In this document: in pieces, positions 1-4,943 of the stretch
Layout of the letters: the number at the start of each line of letters is the position of its first letter
How positions within the stretch are numbered: position 1 is the stretch's first letter
NCBI GenBank assembly: GCA_007133875.1
Contig: SLLW01000385.1
Span: 1-6,332, forward strand
From: Balneolales bacterium
GTDB lineage: Bacteria; Bacteroidota; Rhodothermia; Balneolales; Natronogracilivirgulaceae
Reading direction: 5' to 3'
DNA length: 6,332 bases
The notes under the pieces: model-generated
Seen by the model: the letters and a program-made list of their open reading frames with translations, nothing else
Told to the model about the DNA's origin: nothing
Databases searched by the model: none
Translations under genes and position numbers: made by a program

Positions 1-1083
1 ATGATCAACACCTTTGACCGATTTATTTTTATGCGGATGACGGTGATTACCGGCTTCGTGACCGGTTTGCTGATCTTCATCTTTATTATCATCGATTTTT
101 CCGAGAACAGCGGGGAGTTTACCGATCGGGGAGCGTCCCTGGCGGAGATTTGGTACGATTACTACCTGAATTACATCCCGGAAATGATCCGTCTGGTCTC
201 ACCGGTTGCTGTTTTCGCCGCTTGTCTCTGGCTGACGGGACAAATGGCCAACAACCTGGAAATCATTGCGTTACGGGCAGCCGGGGTAAGTCTTTACCGG
301 CTCATGGCCCCCTATTTTATCTTCGCTGTCCTGATGGCAGGATTGGTCAGTTATCTCGATGGATATGTCGTCCCGCCGTCCAATGCCGTACGCGCCGAGT
401 TTGAGCAGCGGTATATCATGAACCGAACAGAGCGCCTCGACCGCAACCGCATCTTCCGCCAGGAATCCCCGAACCGGCTTATCCAGGTTAATTATTACGA
501 TATCCGCGAGCAGACCGGCTACCGCGTGAGTTTCTATACATTTGACAATGACAAACTGGTTGAGACGCTTGAGGCTGGACGAATGGCCTGGGATAATGAA
601 AAACTGGCTTGGGAACTGGTCAACGGGACCATCAAGACCTTCGGTGACCATGGGTACCACAAAGAGACCTTTGACCGACGTGATACCACACTGAACCTCT
701 TCCCAAGAGATTTCGGCCGGACCTCTTCTGACGTATTCCAACTAACCTATCCCGAAATACAAAACTACCTGGAATCCATCGAACGAAGCGGTGCCGGTGG
801 GATTGCCATGCCTATGGTTCAGTTTTACGGAAAACTGAGCTATCCGTTTTCCATCATCATTGTAACCATAATCGGTGTCTCCATTGCTTCTGTGCGGCGA
901 CACGGCGGTCGCGGGGTGCACATTGCCGCAGGACTGGTAATCAGTTTTCTATATCTGGCGCTCATGAAACTGGTGGAACCGTTCGGTTACAGTGGCGTAA
1001 TGGATCCGAGGTATGCGGCACTGCTTCCCCATGCGCTCTTCCTGGTCGTCGCCCTCGTATTGATGTTCTCCTCGCGAAAATAA
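1..1083 (+). CDS. LptF/LptG-family lipopolysaccharide export permease
   Basis: Inner-membrane subunit of the Lpt transporter, which with its LptF/LptG partner and the LptB ATPase extracts lipopolysaccharide from the inner membrane and passes it to the periplasmic bridge. The 360-residue length is usual for the family. Predicted topology is also typical: membrane segments near residues 12-33, 60-80 and 102-124, a soluble periplasmic region of about 130-265 (the expected beta-jellyroll), then segments near 278-298, 307-326 and 339-356. Between the second and third segments, the stretch NNLEIIALRAAGVS (84-97) matches the cytoplasmic coupling helix, including the conserved glutamate (E87) followed by a small-residue/Gly turn. 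The N-terminal DRFIFMRM resembles the family's usual start, so the ATG at base 1 is probably the true start, but nothing upstream is visible. The sequence looks somewhat more LptG-like than LptF-like, but I cannot separate them safely. It is convergent with the DUF3467 gene. Confidence 0.9.
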   Translation: MINTFDRFIFMRMTVITGFVTGLLIFIFIIIDFSENSGEFTDRGASLAEIWYDYYLNYIPEMIRLVSPVAVFAACLWLTGQMANNLEIIALRAAGVSLYRLMAPYFIFAVLMAGLVSYLDGYVVPPSNAVRAEFEQRYIMNRTERLDRNRIFRQESPNRLIQVNYYDIREQTGYRVSFYTFDNDKLVETLEAGRMAWDNEKLAWELVNGTIKTFGDHGYHKETFDRRDTTLNLFPRDFGRTSSDVFQLTYPEIQNYLESIERSGAGGIAMPMVQFYGKLSYPFSIIIVTIIGVSIASVRRHGGRGVHIAAGLVISFLYLALMKLVEPFGYSGVMDPRYAALLPHALFLVVALVLMFSSRK

Positions 1084-1103
1084 GGTCGCCGCATTTGCAT
1101 TCG

Positions 1104-1125
1104 GCACCAATCGGGGTGTTTTTTT
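1104..1125 (+). terminator. Probable intrinsic terminator of the Lpt permease gene
   Basis: Twenty bases after the permease stop codon, CACC (1105-1108) pairs with GGTG (1115-1118) around a six-base loop, with an extra G-T wobble pair at the base of the stem. Seven T residues (1119-1125) follow directly. The stem is short, but the T-run and position fit termination of the rightward transcript. Read leftward there is no T-run, so it would not serve the convergent DUF3467 gene. Confidence 0.5.
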
Positions 1126-1149
1126 ACCCGGAAGAAACGCACTCCCCTG

Positions 1150-1176
1150 AACAGAATCTCCAATCGAATCTGTTTT
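1150..1176 (+). terminator. Second terminator-like hairpin between convergent genes
   Basis: AACAGAATC (1150-1158) can pair with GAATCTGTT (1166-1174), giving six pairs, one A-A mismatch and two more pairs around a seven-base loop. The right arm ends in a run of four T residues (1173-1176). It may back up the stronger hairpin upstream or reduce read-through in either direction between the converging genes. The T-run is short, so confidence is low. Confidence 0.3.
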
Positions 1177-1198
1177 CGTGATGTTTTGCCGGTTACGC

Positions 1199-1513
1199 TT
1201 ACGCTTCCGGAAGCGGACCCCGGTAGTTGAATGGTTGCTGCGGATCCGTTTTACCCCGTGTCTTTATTTCCCCGTGCAGCTCTTCATATCGGCGGATATT
1301 ATCCTGCAACGCTTTGGAAAACCTCTTGGCATGCTCCGGAGTGAGAATCATCCGTTTTACCACTTTGGCTTTGGTCAGGCCGGGCATGATCGCAATAAAA
1401 TCGAATACAAATTCCGACGGTGAATGGGTGATCATCACCAGGTTGGAATAGGTTCCCGGAGCTTCCTCTTTGGTAAGCTCAATTTCCATCTTTTTGTCTT
1501 TCTTCTTCTCCAT
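1199..1513 (-). CDS. DUF3467 family small protein
   Basis: A 104-residue soluble protein of unknown function that I recognise as DUF3467 from its characteristic pattern. After a charged, lysine-rich start come GTYSNLVMITHSPSEFVFDF (20-39), IMPGLTKAKVVKRMILTPEHAKRF (about 43-66) and a helical ALQDNIRRYEELHGEIK segment (68-84). The tail is proline-rich and variable. There is no signal peptide or membrane segment, so it should be cytoplasmic. Family members are widespread small proteins without an established role that I know of. The ATG at 1513 is preceded by AAAGGA (1521-1516), but only two bases separate this from the ATG, so the internal ATG at 1489 (Met9) is an alternative start. The gene lies 61 bp downstream of cystathionine beta-synthase on the same strand with no convincing terminator between them, so co-transcription is plausible. 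The family call is firm; the function is unknown. Confidence 0.88.
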   Translation of the reverse strand: MEKKKDKKMEIELTKEEAPGTYSNLVMITHSPSEFVFDFIAIMPGLTKAKVVKRMILTPEHAKRFSKALQDNIRRYEELHGEIKTRGKTDPQQPFNYRGPLPEA

Positions 1514-1574
1514 AATCCTTTTATTTGGTGATGATTTTCAAAATAACGATACGGTTTTATCCGTGATTCCTCTG

Positions 1575-2960
1575 TTACGACATCGATTTTGAGATCGCGT
1601 TAATCAGGTCACTGCGGGTGATAATTGTGTACTTGTTATTATCCTGCTTGACAATGACGGCCGCTACGCCACCGGACAACATGCGGGTAATTTGATCTAT
1701 TTTCAAATCATTTGAGACAACCGGCAGCGGTTCTTCCATCACATCGCCCACCGGTTTGTTTCTCATTTCCGGAGATTCGGTGAGCAGTGATAAAATCCTG
1801 GTTTCGTTGAGACTTCCAACCAGATTTTCACCATCCATAACCGGCAATTGGGAAACATTATGGCGATTCATCAGAACAATGCAATGTTCCAGGGTGTCAT
1901 TTTTATCTACGGTGATAAGCTCCCGGGAATTATCTCCGCGCAATCGGACCACCTCTTCGACTTCCATACTCGAACCCTCATCGATAAAACCGTTGGTACG
2001 CATCCACTCATCATTATATATCTTGGAAACGTACCGTGTGCCACTGTCCGGCAGAATGATGACCATCACATCGTCTTCTTTCATCGGGTGCTTGCGGATA
2101 AACTGCATCGCACCCCAGACGGCCGATCCACACGACCCGCCTACAAATAACCCCTCTTTTCTTGCCAGTATGCGGGTGGTAACAAAAGCCTCACGGTCGG
2201 GACACTGTATCACATCATCCACCAGGCTGAAGTCGACGTTTTCCGGAATGATATCTTCGCCGATTCCTTCGGTCAGGTATGGAGCAATATGGCGCTTGTC
2301 AAACACCCCGGTTTCAAAATAGGATTTATATATGGATCCAACCGAATCGATCCCAATCACTTTAATATCCGGATTTTTTTCCTTGAGATACTCAGCGGTA
2401 CCGGTGATGGTTCCTCCGGTACCGACACCTGCAACAAAATGGGTGATTTTGCCTTCGGTCTGCTCCCATATTTCCGGTCCGGTCATCTCGTAGTGAGCCT
2501 GCCGGTTACTGAGGTTGTCGTATTGATTGGGGTACCAGGAATTGGGGATCTCCTCTTTAAGGCGTTTGGCCACCGAATAGTAGCTGCGCGGATCGTCGGG
2601 CTCGACGTTGGTCGGACAGATTTTCACCTCGCATCCGAGGGCACGCAACAGATTTACTTTTTCCATACTCTGTTTGTCGGTGGTGGTAAACACGCATTTG
2701 TACCCCCTGACCGCAGCCACCATGGCCAGTCCCATCCCGGTATTGCCGGAAGTTCCTTCAATGATGGTTCCACCCGGCTTGAGATCTCCGCGACTCTCGG
2801 CATCCTCAATCATCTTGAGGGCAATACGATCCTTAACGCTTTGGCCGGGGTTGAAATACTCGACTTTCCCAAGGATCGTACCGGGAATATTTTTGTTAAA
2901 GGTATTGAGTCTGACAAGCGGGGTGTTCCCCACCGTATCAACTATGGAACTGTACCACAT
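1575..2960 (-). CDS. cbs: Cystathionine beta-synthase (PLP enzyme with C-terminal CBS-domain pair)
   Basis: Cytoplasmic PLP enzyme that condenses serine with homocysteine to form cystathionine, the entry to reverse transsulfuration; it may also release H2S from cysteine. The 461 residues divide into a fold-type II catalytic core (about 1-325) and two CBS motifs (about 347-398 and 404-461). Visible motifs are GNTPLVRL (11-18), the PLP lysine K43 in GQSVKDR, the substrate loop TSGNTG (70-75), the phosphate-binding GTGGT (180-184) and PDSGTRY (304-310), whose serine contacts the PLP ring nitrogen. IPNSWYPNQY, TEGIG and the DEWM segment after PDSG resemble eukaryotic cystathionine beta-synthase more than plain cysteine synthase. 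The heme-binding N-terminal extension of the animal enzyme is absent. The CBS pair suggests allosteric control by an adenosyl ligand, which is an inference. The ATG at 2960 is the only plausible in-frame start, because an in-frame TAA lies six codons upstream. It lacks a good ribosome binding site. Cysteine synthase is the main alternative, made less likely by the CBS tail. Confidence 0.92.
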   Translation of the reverse strand: MWYSSIVDTVGNTPLVRLNTFNKNIPGTILGKVEYFNPGQSVKDRIALKMIEDAESRGDLKPGGTIIEGTSGNTGMGLAMVAAVRGYKCVFTTTDKQSMEKVNLLRALGCEVKICPTNVEPDDPRSYYSVAKRLKEEIPNSWYPNQYDNLSNRQAHYEMTGPEIWEQTEGKITHFVAGVGTGGTITGTAEYLKEKNPDIKVIGIDSVGSIYKSYFETGVFDKRHIAPYLTEGIGEDIIPENVDFSLVDDVIQCPDREAFVTTRILARKEGLFVGGSCGSAVWGAMQFIRKHPMKEDDVMVIILPDSGTRYVSKIYNDEWMRTNGFIDEGSSMEVEEVVRLRGDNSRELITVDKNDTLEHCIVLMNRHNVSQLPVMDGENLVGSLNETRILSLLTESPEMRNKPVGDVMEEPLPVVSNDLKIDQITRMLSGGVAAVIVKQDNNKYTIITRSDLINAISKSMS

Positions 2961-2979
2961 AAAGCCGTTGTTTGGACAT
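2938..2979 (-). CDS. Possible 13-codon leader ORF overlapping the cbs start
   Basis: Reading leftward, an ATG at 2979 opens a short ORF encoding MSKQRLYVVQFHS and ending at TGA (2940-2938). It overlaps the first 23 bases of cystathionine beta-synthase in another frame. GGAGG lies seven bases upstream of this ATG, the best ribosome binding site in the window, whereas the cbs ATG at 2960 has none. It could be a translated leader or a coupling device, or it may show that the real cbs start was displaced by a one-base indel. The peptide resembles nothing I recognise. It may also be chance. Confidence 0.25.
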   Translation of the reverse strand: MSKQRLYVVQFHS

Positions 2980-3086
2980 TAACATTCCTCCGGTCAAACC
3001 GTCATATCAACACAATCTGACAGATGTTTCTAAGACGGAAAGATACTATATTAGTGCATTCTTTTTAAGCTTAATTCTATACACTT
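2961..3086. promoter_or_regulatory. Divergent intergenic region between cbs and the DUF4290-like gene
   Basis: This 126-bp region separates two divergent genes and must carry the promoter for each, unless transcription of either starts farther away. It is richer in A and T than the flanking genes, especially at 3040-3086. On the minus strand TATCTTTC (3045-3038) is one base from the TAnnTTTG element of Bacteroidota promoters, but I see no matching upstream TTTG box. For rightward transcription TATATT (3047-3052) is a possible -10 element without a clear -35. Two small symmetric elements lie here: CGGT-CAA-ACCG (2991-3001) and TTAAGCTTAA (3065-3074). None of these calls is firm individually. 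Confidence 0.45.
2986..2991 (-). promoter_or_regulatory. Strong Shine-Dalgarno sequence upstream of cbs
   Basis: GGAGGA on the minus strand (2991 down to 2986) is ideally spaced for the out-of-frame ATG at 2979. It is about 26 bases from the cbs ATG at 2960, too far for normal initiation there. Confidence 0.5.
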
Positions 3087-3362
3087 ATGTTCCTACCCAA
3101 ACGAAAACCGAAGGATTATGATTGCGGTCTCAATCTTGACTTGATGATTGAAGCTCTGCCGCGTATCAGCGACGAACAGAAACGGCTGGATTATGCCAAG
3201 CGAATCGTTGGCTTGATCAAACAAAGTCATATCAGCTGGGTGGATGAAAACGGATGCAGCGAAGAAGCGTGGAAACACTTTTTCGAACTTTCTGATTACG
3301 ATCCCCGCGATCATGGAATCAAAAATCCCTACGAAGTTGGCGAAGTTGATGATGCCATGTAG
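3087..3362 (+). CDS. Small DUF4290-like protein
   Basis: A 91-residue, probably cytoplasmic protein with no signal peptide or membrane segment. It resembles the N-terminal part of DUF4290, a family typical of Bacteroidota. Shared features are a Leu-Pro start, a central helix of the form 'I.D...R...A..I...I' (here ISDEQKRLDYAKRIVGLI, about 27-44), a 'W.HF..LSDYD' stretch (about 62-72) where the family has 'LWDHL..MSDF', and a closing NPYE (80-83) matching the family's 'PYE/P'. As I recall, full-length members are about twice as long, so this would be a short or divergent form; the family call is from memory and only moderate. The start is well fixed: an in-frame TAA lies five codons upstream and the next Met is residue 20. 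No Shine-Dalgarno sequence precedes it. It sits 111 bp upstream of menF on the same strand and could be co-transcribed with it. The role is unknown. Confidence 0.72.
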   Translation: MFLPKRKPKDYDCGLNLDLMIEALPRISDEQKRLDYAKRIVGLIKQSHISWVDENGCSEEAWKHFFELSDYDPRDHGIKNPYEVGEVDDAM

Positions 3363-3473
3363 GTTGCCTGTATGTGCCTGTTGTTTCGACGCGAAAGGAA
3401 ATCATTCAGCCAATACCCCATTTTTTGATTCATATCACAAAGAACGGTAATTAACAAAGTCCCGGAATTATTC

Positions 3474-4943
3474 ATGTCGGATCACTCAGATAAGGTATTG
3501 ACCGAAGCCGGCTCCTTTATGGATACGTTGGTGGAATCCGACCGGTTTGTCCGTTTTTATGAGAAAAACAAGGTCGCATCCGAACCCGGGTTTCTGACCC
3601 TGTCCATCCCTTTCGAAAATATTGATCCGCTTGCAGTTCTCGAACTTAACGGAGAAACCAACGGGACCCGTTTTTTTTGGGAGCGTCCGGATTACGAAAT
3701 GGCTCTTGCTGCCGGAAACAAAGTAGCCCATATCAAGAGCACCGGGCGGGACCGCTTTCGCAGTATCTCCCGGCAGGCCAACAAACTGCTCGGCCGTTCC
3801 CGATATTTCAGCGACATCAATCACAGCCTGGCCGGCGCTCATCTTGTTGGCGGCTTCTCATTTTTTGACAGTCCGCTTTCTGGTGCCTGGAGTCCGCTGG
3901 GCAATGCCTCTTTCTTCCTGCCGGAATGGCTCCTGGTCAGAGATGGGCAGTTCTCCATCCTCAATGTAACCCGAGTATGGAAACGGGACGATGATATCGA
4001 AGAAATTCGCGCCTGGTTCAGCAACTGGATCCGCAATTTTGTCGAGCGTCTTGGTACAAACCTTAACAACAGTCAGATACTGCTGGACAAGGCCTACACC
4101 GGCGATTCCTGTACGGCACACGAATCGGAAAGTGACCGGAAACGGTGGATGGAGAAAGTGGAAATTGCCCGGAAGGCGATCCGTGAGAAACAGTTCCAGA
4201 AGATTGTTCTTGCGAGGGAGCTGCGGGTAAAAACCAGACAAAAGGTCTCCTGTACCAAACTGATTCACTACCTCCGCAAGGAGTATCCCTCCTGTTACTC
4301 CTTTATGTATCAGCTCAACGGCGATGCCACATTCCTGGGTAGTACCCCCGAAAAACTGCTCTCCCTGCAGTCGCAATATGTAAAAACAGAAGCACTTGCC
4401 GGAAGCATATCCCGCGGAAAAACCGCCACCCGTGACACTATTTTTGAGAAGCAACTGCTTGAAAATCCCAAAGACCTCGAGGAACATGCTTATGTGCTGG
4501 ATGCCATCAAGGAGAAGCTCCGCCCCCTCTCCAACTCCCTGGAACACCCGCCTCTTCCAAAAATAAAAAAGTATGCCAACGTACAACACTTATGTACTCC
4601 GGTGGCGGCATCTCTTTCCAGTGATATGAATGCGGTCGATATTCTCGAACAGTTGCACCCGACACCGGCAGTGGGCGGATACCCGGAGATCGAAGCGGTC
4701 AGACATATCCAGGAGATGGAACAAATCGAGCGGGGCTGGTATGCCGGTCCTGTTGGATGGTTCAATACCAATCGTCGTGCGGAGTTTTCTGTGGCTATTC
4801 GCAGTGGCCTTGTCCGGCGTAAGCAGGTACAGTTTTTCGCAGGATGCGGTATCGTGGAGGATTCGGATCCCAAAAGCGAATGGGAGGAGACACGGATCAA
4901 GTTCATACCGATGCAAAAGGGGCTGGAATATGCCATGGAGTGA
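3474..4943 (+). CDS. menF: Isochorismate synthase MenF
   Basis: Mg-dependent chorismate-utilising enzyme of the cytoplasm that converts chorismate to isochorismate, the first committed step of menaquinone synthesis. The 489 residues include a variable N-terminal half (with GGFSFF near 125) and the conserved chorismate-binding domain from about residue 225 to the end. The motif FQKIVLAREL holds K243, equivalent to the lysine general base of isochorismate synthases. LGSTPEKLL and TEALAGS follow, with E306 at the expected general-acid position. Further hallmarks are LHPTPAVGG (394-402), GWYAGPVGW, EFSVAIRSG, and near the end AGCGIVEDSDPKSEWEET, which supplies metal-binding glutamates. The family also includes anthranilate, aminodeoxychorismate and salicylate synthases. 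The overlapping menD identifies this one as the menaquinone enzyme. It is slightly longer than typical MenF (about 430-470). The ATG at 3474 has only a weak upstream GGA; an in-frame TGA at 3426 limits upstream extension, and Met16 (3519) is a weaker alternative. Confidence 0.94.
   Translation: MSDHSDKVLTEAGSFMDTLVESDRFVRFYEKNKVASEPGFLTLSIPFENIDPLAVLELNGETNGTRFFWERPDYEMALAAGNKVAHIKSTGRDRFRSISRQANKLLGRSRYFSDINHSLAGAHLVGGFSFFDSPLSGAWSPLGNASFFLPEWLLVRDGQFSILNVTRVWKRDDDIEEIRAWFSNWIRNFVERLGTNLNNSQILLDKAYTGDSCTAHESESDRKRWMEKVEIARKAIREKQFQKIVLARELRVKTRQKVSCTKLIHYLRKEYPSCYSFMYQLNGDATFLGSTPEKLLSLQSQYVKTEALAGSISRGKTATRDTIFEKQLLENPKDLEEHAYVLDAIKEKLRPLSNSLEHPPLPKIKKYANVQHLCTPVAASLSSDMNAVDILEQLHPTPAVGGYPEIEAVRHIQEMEQIERGWYAGPVGWFNTNRRAEFSVAIRSGLVRRKQVQFFAGCGIVEDSDPKSEWEETRIKFIPMQKGLEYAME
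4917..4922 (+). promoter_or_regulatory. menD ribosome binding site inside the menF 3' end
   Basis: AAGGGG lies seven bases upstream of the ATG at 4930. It fixes that codon as the menD start and sits entirely within menF coding sequence, so menD translation is probably coupled to menF. Confidence 0.6.

Noticed and set aside
271..741. 156-codon leftward open frame inside the Lpt permease gene
   Set aside because: It is an antisense shadow of the permease with no recognisable domain.
1178..1423. 81-codon rightward open frame after the permease gene
   Set aside because: It overlaps the DUF3467 gene, whose translation is clearly a known family. The rightward product is arginine- and phenylalanine-rich without any recognised pattern.
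1548..1564. ACGG/CCGT hairpin in the cbs-DUF3467 gap as a terminator
   Set aside because: It has only four base pairs and no T-run directly after it on the minus strand.
2289..3020. 243-codon rightward open frame antisense to cbs
   Set aside because: It lies almost wholly opposite a clearly recognised enzyme gene, its translation resembles no protein family, and it fits the usual antisense shadow of a well-biased coding region.
3425..3453. Possible promoter for menF: TTGATT (3425-3430) and TAATTA (3448-3453) with 17-base spacing
   Set aside because: The spacing is right, but the -10 match is poor and sigma70 consensus is an unreliable guide in Bacteroidota-like genomes. A menF promoter in this 111-bp gap is possible but not supported.
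3858..4589. 243-codon leftward open frame antisense to menF
   Set aside because: It is opposite the conserved menF catalytic domain, with no family resemblance and no ribosome site of note. The equal length to the frame opposite cbs is coincidence.
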